A stretch of DNA of 64,000 nucleotides. Source: Sphingobium sp. KCTC 72723. GTDB lineage: Bacteria > Pseudomonadota > Alphaproteobacteria > Sphingomonadales > Sphingomonadaceae. A program made the translations under genes and the position numbers. Below are positions 44,202-52,694 of the stretch, piece by piece (the first letter of the stretch is position 1; every line of letters begins with the position of its first letter). The notes under the pieces are model-generated. The model had not been told where the DNA came from and made no database searches. It worked only from the letters and a program-made list of their open reading frames with translations. The stretch covers positions 1,984,001-2,048,000 of the forward strand of contig NZ_CP060388.1 in NCBI RefSeq assembly GCF_014280435.1, read 5' to 3'.

Positions 44202-44254
44202 TAGGAATTTTCCTAGACAAGTAGGAAATTGAGATTGAGATAGGAATATACCTA
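44202..44254. promoter_or_regulatory. operator-like array of TAGGAA palindromes
   Basis: Three related sites lie between the divergent repressor and HTH-like genes. TAGGAATTTTCCTA (44202-44215) is a palindrome of TAGGAA around two bases. TAGGAA at 44222-44227 is a half-site. TAGGAATATACCTA (44241-44254) has TAGG/CCTA ends. Starts are about 20 bases apart, two helical turns, which would place bound dimers on one face. The S24 repressor is the obvious candidate ligand. Confidence 0.65.
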
Positions 44255-44300
44255 TCGACTCGCAGCGGGCGAGTCGCTTCAACAGGGGAGATTGAACGCG

Positions 44301-44486
44301 ATGCTGTTGGGCCTGATCGAAAAGTTCCTCAACGAATTCAAGATGCCGCCGACCGCGTTCGGCCGCGCCTGCGCGCGCGATCCACGGCTGGTCTTTGACC
44401 TGCGCAACGGGCGCGAACCCGGCGAAAGAATGCGGAGACGCGCAGAACATTTCATGAACACATATCGCAGGAGCGCGGCGCAATGA
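44301..44486 (+). CDS. small HTH-like protein, 61 residues
   Basis: A 61-residue protein reading LIEKFLNEFKMPPTAFGRAC followed by ARDPRLVFDLRNGREP and a basic helix. The PPTAFGR...DPRLVFDLRNGR pattern resembles a minimal helix-turn-helix and is one I associate with small alphaproteobacterial regulators, without a named family. The ATG at 44301 has GGGGAG about 10 bases upstream. Its stop overlaps the next gene (ATGA). It faces the S24 repressor gene and is probably under its control. Confidence 0.75.
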   Translation: MLLGLIEKFLNEFKMPPTAFGRACARDPRLVFDLRNGREPGERMRRRAEHFMNTYRRSAAQ

Positions 44487-44854
44487 CAAGTATGGATCCT
44501 GGTTTCGGGACGGCAAACCTCATCCGAAATAAAGCAATCGACAAGCGTCACGGCGACCCGCTGCCCCGTCTGCTGGCGCAGCTGATTTTCCGTGCGGGCG
44601 AGGGAAGCTGGATCGACCGCGCCGTCAGCCGCCCTTGGGCCAGCGCATTGTTCGAGGGGCGGCGCCATGTCATCACCCTTGGCCTGCGCGGGCAGGATGC
44701 CGTGGCGCGACGGCAGCAATTCATCGCTGACATCGAATCGGCGGAATGGACGCTGGCGGGGCATTTCGTCGCCGACATCAGCGTCGATGCGTTGCGGCAT
44801 GACGGCGATGGCTATTGGGTCGATCTGTCGGCGCTAACGATCGAGGACTGGTAA
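44483..44854 (+). CDS. conserved-type hypothetical protein in the repressor locus
   Basis: A 123-residue soluble protein, translationally coupled to the HTH-like gene by an ATGA overlap. Distinct stretches are PWASALFEGRRHVITLGLRG and GHFVADISVDALRHDGDGYW, ending DLSALTIEDW, which suggest a compact alpha/beta domain. No catalytic motif is visible. Partner or effector of the small regulator is possible; I do not assign a function. Confidence 0.72.
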   Translation: MTSMDPGFGTANLIRNKAIDKRHGDPLPRLLAQLIFRAGEGSWIDRAVSRPWASALFEGRRHVITLGLRGQDAVARRQQFIADIESAEWTLAGHFVADISVDALRHDGDGYWVDLSALTIEDW

Positions 44855-44914
44855 ACCAACGGGGCATCGGGCGCGGGCGGAATGTCATCCTGCGCACGAT
44901 GCCCGGAACAGGGA

Positions 44915-45874
44915 TTAGCGGGCGCGACCGGCCATCGTGCGCAACGCACCCAGCGCCGCGCGCAGCGCATCGTCGGCATCGGGCGCAACACTGTCGCGCA
45001 CCGGCACGGGCGCAGCCACCGGCATATCGGCAATCACCGACGCCATGCCAGCGGTCACCATTGGAGCGCGCGCGCGCAACGAAAGGCCACGTTCCAGACG
45101 CTCGGTCAATTGCGCGATCGTCAGACCATGCGTCGATTCCGGCGTGGGATCAGGCTCTGACACTGGCATTGGCGCAATGACGGATGCCAGCGTTTCCACG
45201 AGATCATCCGGCGCACATTCGAAAGGCGCAGGGATTTCGGCTTCGGCTTCGACCACGGACGCAGCCGGACGCTGGAAGCTGGGTTGCAACAGATTTTCCT
45301 GTTCGACAGGGTCCGGCGCAAGCGTCGCCGCGTCCGCGACCGGCGCGACCGGCGCGACCGGCTTTGCCAGCGGTTGGCCTGATTCGGGCTTAGAAAAAAT
45401 ATCCAGTCCGTAAAAATCGCGGCTGGCAAAAATCGGCGCACGCGCAGGCGCATCGGGATGCGCGTCGGCGCGGCGCAGCGAAGGCGCACGGCCCTCCATC
45501 GGCTGGTCGAACGGTGCCGCGACACGGCCCCGCGCCAGTGCGGTCAGCTTTGAAAATGCGAAACCCATCTGTTTTGCTCCTTGAGCGCCTTGCTTGCGCC
45601 CGTCCATCCCCTCGACGCCATCCGATGCCTTGCGGCTACGGCGCGTCACACTTATCAGACCCACGACCATCAGCCCGGCGAAGCCCGCCAGCAGCAGACG
45701 GGCCTTTAGCCCCAGCGGCGGGGCGGCGGCGGGCCATGCCTCGCTGATCCCGCTCGACGCCACGACCATTTCGATCAACCCGACCGGAATCCACAGCAGC
45801 AGCAGCGCAGCAGAAATGCCGCCCAGCGCCGCGATGGCGACTCCCCTGCCCTGTGCCGATCCGATGGACCTCAT
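44915..45874 (-). CDS. membrane protein with long cytoplasmic tail, unknown function
   Basis: A protein of about 319 residues. Two hydrophobic helices lie near the N-terminus (about 12-35 and 57-74), followed by a basic segment and a long Pro/Ala/acidic-rich region that looks disordered, with a short helical C-terminus (TIAQLTERLERGLSLRAR, and LRAALGALRTMAGRAR). I recognise no domain. The ATG at 45874 follows AGAGG by 10 bases. It lies 17 bases after the glycosyltransferase gene on the same strand and may be co-transcribed with it. Confidence 0.65.
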   Translation of the reverse strand: MRSIGSAQGRGVAIAALGGISAALLLLWIPVGLIEMVVASSGISEAWPAAAPPLGLKARLLLAGFAGLMVVGLISVTRRSRKASDGVEGMDGRKQGAQGAKQMGFAFSKLTALARGRVAAPFDQPMEGRAPSLRRADAHPDAPARAPIFASRDFYGLDIFSKPESGQPLAKPVAPVAPVADAATLAPDPVEQENLLQPSFQRPAASVVEAEAEIPAPFECAPDDLVETLASVIAPMPVSEPDPTPESTHGLTIAQLTERLERGLSLRARAPMVTAGMASVIADMPVAAPVPVRDSVAPDADDALRAALGALRTMAGRAR

Positions 45875-45891
45875 TTTACTCAAACCTCTGT

Positions 45892-47130
45892 TCAGGCCGC
45901 CGCACGCGCTTTGTCACCGCGCGCCAGCAACTTCTGGTAAACCGGCTCGTAACGCAGAATGTTTGATGACCAGTTACGCTCGCGCTCCACAAAGGCGCGC
46001 GCTGCAATGCGCCGCGCATCCCAGCCACTACGGTCAGCAAACAGCCCCGCCAGCGCCGTGGCAATCGCGCCCGGATCGTCCGGCGAGAACAGCGTGCCGG
46101 TCACGCCATCTTCTATCAACTCGCGATGCCCGCCCACGCTGGACGCGGCAACCAGCCGCCCCTGCGCCATGGCCTCCAGCGGCTTCAAGGGCGTCACCAG
46201 GTCGGTCAGGCGCATCGCCTTGCGCGGATAGGCCAAGATGTCGACCTGCGCATAATAACGGTCGACTTCGTCATGCGGCACGCGCCCGACAAAGACGATA
46301 TGATCAGCAAAGGGCGATGCCAGTGCCTGATCACGCAAAGCCTGTTCGCGCGGGCCGCCGCCGACCAGCAACAGCTTGGCCTTGGGCCGGGCGCGCACGA
46401 GTCGGGGCATTGCGGCGATCAGGTCGTCCAGCCCTTCATAATCGTAGAAGCTGCCGATGAAGCCAACGACGTCCGCCCCATCCAGTCCGAGATGTGCGGT
46501 CAGGGCGGGATCGCGCGGCGCGACCGTGCCGAACTGGTCCATGTCCACGCCGTTGGGCGACACGATGATCTTCGCCGGATCGATGCCGCGCGTGGCCAGA
46601 TCGCCGCGCAGCCCTTCGCAAATCACCGCCACCGCGTCGGCATTGCGCACGGCATGGGTTTCGAGCTGACGGGTCAGCCAGTAGCGCGGGCTGCCTTCGG
46701 TCCCGGTGCCGTTACCGACCGCTGCATCTTCCCAGAAGGCGCGAATTTCATAGACGATAGGGATGCCATGGCGCTTGGCCACACGCTGCGCCGCCATGGC
46801 GTTCAGCACCGGGCTATGCGCATGAATGATGTCGGGCCGCCATTGCCGCACCAGCGCGTCGATGGCGTCGGCATGGGCCGATATGTCGCGCCATTCGCGC
46901 AGCACCGGATTGCCGGTCGCCGCTTGCCCAGGCGTGCGGTGGAAATGCAGGCCATCGACCTGCTCCTCCATCGGGCCGTCCGCTCCTTGGCCCATGCTGT
47001 GACGATGCCCGGTAATGCCGCGCACCTCCCAGCCCCTGGCCATCTGCGCACGCAATATGGCGCGGGTGCGGAAGGTGTAGCCACTGTGCAGCGGCAGGCT
47101 GTGGTCCAGCACATGGAGGATACGGGTCAT
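45892..47130 (-). CDS. GT4 glycosyltransferase, exosortase-A-system associated
   Basis: A 412-residue GT-B glycosyltransferase. The N-terminus RILHVLDHSLPLHSGYTFRTR is the hallmark of the exosortase A-associated group (TIGR04063-type). The donor-binding half has VGFIGSFYDYEGLDDLI, the E-containing LKPLEAMAQGRLVAASSVGG and EDGVTGTLF. It probably adds a sugar to an exopolysaccharide or cell-surface glycan precursor in the cytoplasm. It is divergent from the O-glycosylation ligase gene. No exosortase or PEP-CTERM protein is in the window. Confidence 0.9.
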   Translation of the reverse strand: MTRILHVLDHSLPLHSGYTFRTRAILRAQMARGWEVRGITGHRHSMGQGADGPMEEQVDGLHFHRTPGQAATGNPVLREWRDISAHADAIDALVRQWRPDIIHAHSPVLNAMAAQRVAKRHGIPIVYEIRAFWEDAAVGNGTGTEGSPRYWLTRQLETHAVRNADAVAVICEGLRGDLATRGIDPAKIIVSPNGVDMDQFGTVAPRDPALTAHLGLDGADVVGFIGSFYDYEGLDDLIAAMPRLVRARPKAKLLLVGGGPREQALRDQALASPFADHIVFVGRVPHDEVDRYYAQVDILAYPRKAMRLTDLVTPLKPLEAMAQGRLVAASSVGGHRELIEDGVTGTLFSPDDPGAIATALAGLFADRSGWDARRIAARAFVERERNWSSNILRYEPVYQKLLARGDKARAAA

Positions 47131-47219
47131 GACGCTGTTCTTAAGCGCAAAAGGTTTAACGGCCCGTCAACTGTGTCTCGCTAGAGAAAGCGGGTGCCTA
47201 GTGGAAACCCAATCAAGCG

Positions 47220-47342
47220 ATGATCGACACCCTGTCCCTGCTGATCAGCCATGGCGTGATCCTGCTCGCCGCGTGGCGGCTGGTGCCGCGCGCCGATCTG
47301 GATCGCGATCCTGATACAGACGGGACCACGCCCGATGCGTGA
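47220..47342 (+). CDS. very small predicted protein, 40 residues
   Basis: ATG 47220 to TGA at 47340-47342. The product has one hydrophobic helix (TLSLLISHGVILLAAWRLV) and an acidic tail (DLDRDPDTDGTTPDA). It overlaps the start of the ligase gene by 8 bases, which suggests translational coupling. The ribosome site is weak, so this may be a leader frame rather than a functional protein. A single-span accessory of the ligase is possible. Confidence 0.45.
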   Translation: MIDTLSLLISHGVILLAAWRLVPRADLDRDPDTDGTTPDA

Positions 47343-48699
47343 CATTTTCTTTCTCGCCTTCCTCGCCGTCTTTGGCCTGCTGGGCCTGCGCCGCCCGTTC
47401 CTGCTGGTCGCGGTCTATGCCTATATCGACATCGTATCGCCCCAGCGCCTGTCCTATTTCCTGCTTAACAGCATTCCGATTTCGGCCATCGCCTTTGCCG
47501 CGATGGTCGGCGCGTGGCTGCTGTTCGACGACAAGAAGGACTGCCGATTCTCCGCGCGGCAGGGGTTGATGCTGCTGCTGCTGGCCTGGTGCGGTTATAC
47601 CACGCTGACCGCCGATTTCCCGGTCGAGGCGCTGACCAAATGGAACTGGGTTTGGAAGGCGATCATCGCGGGCGTGTTCCTGCCGCTGGTGCTGCGCACG
47701 CGATTGCGAATCGAGGCGCTGACCGTGTTCATGATCCTGTGCGCCAGCACCATCATCATCAATGGGGGCATGAAAACCGCACTGTCGGGCGGCGGATATG
47801 GCGTCCTCAACCTGATGGTCGATAATAATAGCGGCCTTTATGAGGGCAGTATCATCAGCTGCGTGGCGATTTCGCTGATCCCGCTGATCCTGTGGTTGGC
47901 CAAGCATGGCACGATTTTCCCCCCAGACTGGAAAGTGAAGGGCTTTTGCTATGCCCTGTGCCTTGCCTGCCTGCTGATGCCGATCGGGACGGAAGCGCGC
48001 ACCGGCCTTGTCTGCATCGTCATATTGGCGGGCATGATGCTGGCCCGGTCGCCCCGCCGTTTCGTTTATGGGCCGTTGATGCTGGTTGCCGCGCTGTGCG
48101 CCATTCCCTTCCTGCCCGCCAGTTTCACCCAGCGGATGGAAACGATCGAAAATCATGAGGGCGATGAAAGCGCTTCCACCCGCGTTGCCGTGTGGATGTG
48201 GACGCTCGATTATGTGAAGCAGCATCCGGGTGGCGGCGGCTTCGACAATTATCTCCAGAACAGTTTCACCTATGTCGCGCGCAGCACCATCAACGATGGC
48301 GGCGGGCCGCGCATCGAAACCCGCATCGTGACGGACAAGGGCCGCGCCTATCACAGCGCCTATTTTGAACTGCTGGGTGAGCAGGGCTATTTCGGCTTCT
48401 TCCTGTGGGCGCTGATCCACGGCATCTGCTTCATCCGCACCGAAGGCATCCGCCGCGCGTATCGCAAACGGGATGGACCGGACGAGGCGTGGATCGCGCC
48501 CTTCGCCATTGCCCTGCAACAGGGGCATGTCATCTACATGATCGGGTCGCTGTTCGTGGGCATCGCCTATCAACCGTTCATCTTCATGCTGCTCTCGCTC
48601 CAGATCGGTCTGGACACCTATCTGACCCGCAGGCGCAGGGCAGCGGCGCGGGATGACCTGGCCGCAGCGCTGGCCGTGCATCGCGGCGTGGCGGCATGA
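47335..48699 (+). CDS. O-antigen ligase-family protein, exosortase-A-system associated
   Basis: A 454-residue polytopic membrane protein of the Wzy/WaaL superfamily. It opens with FLAFLAVFGLLGLRRPFLLV and has IDIVSPQRLSYFLLNSIPIS, which I associate with the putative O-glycosylation ligase of exosortase A loci (TIGR03097-type). The large periplasmic loop with a catalytic-type His (RAYHSAYFELLGEQGY) is present. It would ligate glycan to protein or polymerise it. It overlaps the small upstream gene by 8 bases and the next gene by 4. Confidence 0.88.
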   Translation: MRDIFFLAFLAVFGLLGLRRPFLLVAVYAYIDIVSPQRLSYFLLNSIPISAIAFAAMVGAWLLFDDKKDCRFSARQGLMLLLLAWCGYTTLTADFPVEALTKWNWVWKAIIAGVFLPLVLRTRLRIEALTVFMILCASTIIINGGMKTALSGGGYGVLNLMVDNNSGLYEGSIISCVAISLIPLILWLAKHGTIFPPDWKVKGFCYALCLACLLMPIGTEARTGLVCIVILAGMMLARSPRRFVYGPLMLVAALCAIPFLPASFTQRMETIENHEGDESASTRVAVWMWTLDYVKQHPGGGGFDNYLQNSFTYVARSTINDGGGPRIETRIVTDKGRAYHSAYFELLGEQGYFGFFLWALIHGICFIRTEGIRRAYRKRDGPDEAWIAPFAIALQQGHVIYMIGSLFVGIAYQPFIFMLLSLQIGLDTYLTRRRRAAARDDLAAALAVHRGVAA

Positions 48700-49397
48700 T
48701 GGGCGAGCTGCGCGCGCTCGGCATCGCGCATGGCCTGTTGCTGGGTCTGCTGCTCGCTGCCCCGCTGGTCGCGCCCGACCTGATGCCGTGGGGCGTGGAG
48801 GCCTTGTTCATCATGGGCGGGTTTCAGTTGCGGCTGGCCGATCGGCGGTGGGCCATGCGCGCGCCGATAGCGCGCCATTGGGTCAGCCATATCCGCATGG
48901 GGCCGATCCGCCTTGTCCCATGGGGTGCCGCAGCGACGGTGGCGCTGATCGCGCGCGATGCGCCGCTTGCGCAAGCCATCCTGCTGGCAGCCGTGACCTG
49001 CGAGTTGCTACTTTATCCGATGGTCGCACCGTTGCTGAGCCAATGCCGCAGACCCGTAGTCGCTGCGCTGCTGATCCTGCTCATGGCCACTGGCGCGGGG
49101 GCGGCAGGTGAAGCGATCCGCTATATGCTGGGTTTTGCGATTGGACTGTCCGCCGGTCTATTCTGGCTAAGGGGGCCGGACGGTGACGCCCGCGCGCTGG
49201 CACTAGCCACGGCAAGCAGCATTGCGGCGGCCATGTGCGCCGCCGCAATGCCCGTTACAGCGCCCCTCGCTTTCCCGGCTGCGATCGTTTGTGCGACGCT
49301 GGCGCTGGCGCATCTGTCGGTGCAGCGCCGCCGCCCGTTGCCATGGCGACAAGGCGGCGGCTCACCTTTTATGCGACGAGCGAATCCGCTTCGCTGA
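48696..49397 (+). CDS. multi-pass membrane protein of the ligase operon
   Basis: A 233-residue protein with about six or seven hydrophobic helices and a basic C-terminal tail. I recognise no family. The ATG at 48696 overlaps the stop of the ligase gene, so it is co-translated and likely acts in the same glycan pathway. The last 29 bases overlap the convergent PfpI gene. An alternative start is the next ATG at 48699. Confidence 0.7.
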   Translation: MMGELRALGIAHGLLLGLLLAAPLVAPDLMPWGVEALFIMGGFQLRLADRRWAMRAPIARHWVSHIRMGPIRLVPWGAAATVALIARDAPLAQAILLAAVTCELLLYPMVAPLLSQCRRPVVAALLILLMATGAGAAGEAIRYMLGFAIGLSAGLFWLRGPDGDARALALATASSIAAAMCAAAMPVTAPLAFPAAIVCATLALAHLSVQRRRPLPWRQGGGSPFMRRANPLR

Positions 49398-49923
49398 CGG
49401 CCTGCTTGAACGCTGCGACAAAAGCGGGAATATCCTCCGGCTTGCGGCTGGTGATCAGGTTGCCGTCGACGACGACTTCCCTGTCGACCACGTCGGCACC
49501 GGCATTTTCCAGATCGGTGCGTAGCGATGGCCAGGACGTCACTGTCCGCCCCTCCACCACGTCCGCTTCCACCAGCAACCATGGCCCGTGGCAGATGGCG
49601 GCGACTGGCTTGCCCGATTCGACAAAGGCGGCGACGATATCCACTGCCATCTTGTTCATTCGCAGCGTATCGGGATTGGCGACGCCACCAGGCAGGATCA
49701 GGCCGTCATAGTCGGCGATTTTCACCTGATCGAGCGTGATGTCGGGCGTGATCGTGTCGCCCTTCTCATCATGTTTCATGCCCTGGATGGGTTTCGCCTC
49801 CGGCGACGCCAGCGTGACCTTCGCGCCTGCCGCGATCATTGCGTAGCGCGGATCGAACAGTTCCGATTGTTCGAAACCGTCCGTGGCGACGATCAGGATG
49901 TGGCTGGTGTTGATGGCTGACAT
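49369..49923 (-). CDS. DJ-1/PfpI family protein
   Basis: A 184-residue class I glutamine-amidotransferase-fold protein. The nucleophile elbow is AICHGPW with Cys111 and His112, and a Glu in DGFEQSELFDP completes the usual site. Members act as glyoxalase III-type deglycases or stress chaperones, or as intracellular proteases (PfpI); the true activity here is not determined. The ATG at 49923 has AAGGAG upstream. It is divergent from topoisomerase IB by about 100 bases. Confidence 0.9.
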   Translation of the reverse strand: MSAINTSHILIVATDGFEQSELFDPRYAMIAAGAKVTLASPEAKPIQGMKHDEKGDTITPDITLDQVKIADYDGLILPGGVANPDTLRMNKMAVDIVAAFVESGKPVAAICHGPWLLVEADVVEGRTVTSWPSLRTDLENAGADVVDREVVVDGNLITSRKPEDIPAFVAAFKQAVSEADSLVA

Positions 49924-50027
49924 GATGCGCTCCTTGGTCGTGGGGAAGTCCCCTCAACCGTCGCCACCGCCCCAAGGTTGCGGAACGAAGCGGCGAACCG
50001 GGGGTTTTGCGGCATGAGAAGGACAGC

Positions 50028-51035
50028 ATGGCGCATAAAATACTGGTCCATGTGGACGACAGCATCCCCGGTATCACGCGGCGCGCGCTCAAGGGCGGCT
50101 GGGGCTATTATGGGATCGATGGCAAGCGAATCGCCGACGGGACGGAAATTGCCCGGCTGGACGCCATCGCCCTGCCGCCGGCCTATCGCGACTGCTGGTT
50201 CTGCCCCATGCCCCATGGCCATATTCAGGCGACCGGCCATGACGATCGCGGGCGCAAGCAATATCGCTATCATGGCGATTTCCGTGCCGCGAGGGAGGCC
50301 GAGAAATATGCCGGTTGCCCCGATTTCGGCCGCGCCCTGCCCAAATTGCGCGCCCGGATGGAGGCCGACCTTGGCAAGCGCGGATTGCGCAAGGACCGCA
50401 CCATCGCGGCGGTCATCCGCCTGCTCGACCTGGCCAAGCTGCGCGTGGGCAATGAACATTATGCCACGACCAATAAGAGTTTCGGCGCGACCACGCTGCG
50501 CCGCCGCCATGTCGACCTGTCGGGCAAGGCGCTGACGCTGCGTTACCGCGCCAAGTCGGGCAAGCAGCAAGTGTTGACGATTACGGACAACCGCCTGCTG
50601 CGTTTTGTGCGGCAGATGCAGGATCTGCCCGGCCAGCATCTGTTCCAATATCTGGATGAGGCAGGAGAGGCGCGTCCAATCACGTCAAGCGATGTGAACG
50701 CCTATATCGCCGATGCCATGGGCGGCAATTTTACTGCCAAGCATTTCCGTACCTGGGGCGCATCGACCATCGCGTTCGAGACGCTGGCGGCAGGCCATGT
50801 CTCACTGGCCGACATGATCGCGCCGGTCGCCGCAGCGCTGGGCAACACGCCTGCGATCAGCCGCAAAAGCTACATCCACCCTGCGCTCATCACATTATGT
50901 CGCGACGGGCAGGACGATTGGCGCACGGGGCTTCGCCTGCCGCGCCAGACGCGCTATCTGTCACGGGGGGAACGCGGCCTGATCGCGTTTCTGGACGATA
51001 TTGCCGGTCGGGAACCGCTCTGCGCGGCCGCCTGA
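50028..51035 (+). CDS. DNA topoisomerase IB (poxvirus-type)
   Basis: A 335-residue bacterial type IB topoisomerase. The N-terminal domain has LPPAYRDCWFCPMPHGHIQATG, and the catalytic domain has KLRVGNEHYATTNKSFGATTL. YRAKSGK supplies the active-site Lys, and HFRTWGAS carries the second Arg. The nucleophile is Tyr282 in ISRKSYIHP. It relaxes supercoils through a 3'-phosphotyrosyl nick. The ATG at 50028 has AAGGA 5 bases upstream. Such genes are scattered in alphaproteobacteria; the MscS gene follows 21 bases downstream. Confidence 0.94.
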   Translation: MAHKILVHVDDSIPGITRRALKGGWGYYGIDGKRIADGTEIARLDAIALPPAYRDCWFCPMPHGHIQATGHDDRGRKQYRYHGDFRAAREAEKYAGCPDFGRALPKLRARMEADLGKRGLRKDRTIAAVIRLLDLAKLRVGNEHYATTNKSFGATTLRRRHVDLSGKALTLRYRAKSGKQQVLTITDNRLLRFVRQMQDLPGQHLFQYLDEAGEARPITSSDVNAYIADAMGGNFTAKHFRTWGASTIAFETLAAGHVSLADMIAPVAAALGNTPAISRKSYIHPALITLCRDGQDDWRTGLRLPRQTRYLSRGERGLIAFLDDIAGREPLCAAA

Positions 51036-51056
51036 CCCATGAAGACTTAGGATATC

Positions 51057-52223
51057 ATGGCTGAAAAGACCGTTTCCACCCCGCCCGCCGTCACCATGCG
51101 CGCGCCCGATTTTGCCGCCATGTGGCATTCCACCAGCGAGTGGCTGGCGGTGCATTATCTGCAAATCCTGATCGCGGTGGGCGTTGGCGTCATCATCTAC
51201 ATCGCCCTTGCCGCGCTACGCCAGTTCGGCAAGCGGTGGCGCGGCGAGCGGGGCAATCTGCTGGGCTATGCCAATGTGCTGGGCCGCGCCGTGTCGCGCA
51301 CCACCCATTTCTTCATGATCCTGGTCGCCGCCCGCCTCGTGTCGGGCTATGCTTCGCCTCCTGCGGCCGTCGACAAGACCATCGCCTTCCTGTTCACCAT
51401 CGCGGCCGTGCTGCAATGCGCCATCTGGGCGCGCGAAATCATCCTGGGCCTGATCGAGCGCAAGACGTTGGCGGAAGATGGGCAGGGCGAAACGCTGGCC
51501 AACGCCATGGGCCTGATTCGCGTGCTGGTGACATTCGCCCTGTTTGCGATTGCGACCATCGTGGTGCTGGACAATCTGGGCGTCAATGTCACGGGTCTGG
51601 TCGCTGGCCTTGGCATCGGTGGCATCGCCATTGGTCTGGCCGCGCAGGGCATATTTTCGGACCTTTTCGCAGCGCTTTCGATCATTTTCGACAAGCCGTT
51701 CCGGCGCGGCGAGATCATCACCTATGACCAGACGACCGCGCGGGTGGAAAAGATCGGCCTGAAAAGCACGCGGCTGCGCGCGATGAGCGGGGAAAAGAAG
51801 GTCATTTCCAACGCCAACCTGCTGCAAAAGGAAATCACCAGCCTGCAAACTTTGGTGCAGCGGCGCGTCACTTACGCCATCGGCATCATATACCAGACGG
51901 CGGAGGACAAGGCCGACGCCATCCCCACCATATTGCAGGAAATTGTCGAGGGTGAAGGGCTGATCTTCGTAAATGCAGGCATCATTCAGTTCGGCGCCAG
52001 TTCGCTCGATTATCAGCTGAATTTCGACGTGCCGGACCCTGACCATCACGACTATTTCGTGATGCGCCACCGCATCGGCCTGGCCATTTGGAAGCGTTTC
52101 AATGCGGAGGGGATCGAGTTTGCCTATCCCACCCAGACCAGCTTTACCGCTGCGCCCGATGGCCGGGCGGTCATGCCCTATGCCGATGTCCATCATACGC
52201 CGGTGCCGCACGGCGCAGCCTAG
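51057..52223 (+). CDS. MscS-family mechanosensitive channel
   Basis: A 388-residue protein with four to five membrane helices and the MscS core. The pore helix runs GVNVTGLVAGLGIGGIAIGL, continuing AAQGIFSDLFAALSIIFDKPF, and the beta domain begins RRGEIIT. The C-terminal alpha/beta vestibule follows. It should open on hypo-osmotic shock and may also permeate small solutes. It is 21 bases downstream of topoisomerase IB and probably co-transcribed. Confidence 0.93.
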   Translation: MAEKTVSTPPAVTMRAPDFAAMWHSTSEWLAVHYLQILIAVGVGVIIYIALAALRQFGKRWRGERGNLLGYANVLGRAVSRTTHFFMILVAARLVSGYASPPAAVDKTIAFLFTIAAVLQCAIWAREIILGLIERKTLAEDGQGETLANAMGLIRVLVTFALFAIATIVVLDNLGVNVTGLVAGLGIGGIAIGLAAQGIFSDLFAALSIIFDKPFRRGEIITYDQTTARVEKIGLKSTRLRAMSGEKKVISNANLLQKEITSLQTLVQRRVTYAIGIIYQTAEDKADAIPTILQEIVEGEGLIFVNAGIIQFGASSLDYQLNFDVPDPDHHDYFVMRHRIGLAIWKRFNAEGIEFAYPTQTSFTAAPDGRAVMPYADVHHTPVPHGAA

Positions 52224-52304
52224 GCCGACGGCCCGCCCCGCCCGCGACTCGGCCCATCGCCACGTCGCTTGCAGGCGGCGGGCCAGCGTCCTACCGCCAC
52301 GTTC

Positions 52305-52694
52305 ATGAAGACCATCCTGCCACTCGCCGCCGTCGCGCTCTGCGCCCTCACCCCTGCCGCTCATGCCGAAGGGCTGGGCGTCGAAGCCGGTTACGCCCGC
52401 GCCGATGGCGGATGGGGCGCGGAATTGGGCGCAGGCTATGCGCTGGGCTTTGCCGGTTTCCGCCTGACGCCGGGTGCGGGCGTGCATCTGCGCGATGGCG
52501 ATGTACAACCCTATGGCCGGGTGGAGGCGACCTATTCCATCCCACTGTCGGCCACGATCGGCGCAGGCGTGCGGGTGAGCGAGGACGAAGTACGTCCCTA
52601 TGCGACGCTGGCCATGCCGCTATTCCCCAAGCTGCGCGCCAAGGCCAATGTCGGCCCGTCCTATTATGCGCTGGGCCTGACGCTGGGTTACTGA
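52305..52694 (+). CDS. small outer-membrane-type beta protein
   Basis: A 129-residue protein with a clear signal peptide (MKTILPLAAVALCALTPAAHA) and a mature part of alternating polar and hydrophobic strands with Tyr- and Gly-rich turns, ending in Tyr (LTLGY), as expected of a small beta-barrel. The ATG at 52305 is chosen over an upstream frame start at 52269. No named family is recognised. It overlaps the convergent epimerase gene by 7 bases. Confidence 0.68.
   Translation: MKTILPLAAVALCALTPAAHAEGLGVEAGYARADGGWGAELGAGYALGFAGFRLTPGAGVHLRDGDVQPYGRVEATYSIPLSATIGAGVRVSEDEVRPYATLAMPLFPKLRAKANVGPSYYALGLTLGY

Noticed and set aside
43517..44854. Prophage hypothesis for the S24 repressor locus
   Set aside because: No integrase, structural, lysis or replication genes and no attachment repeats are nearby.
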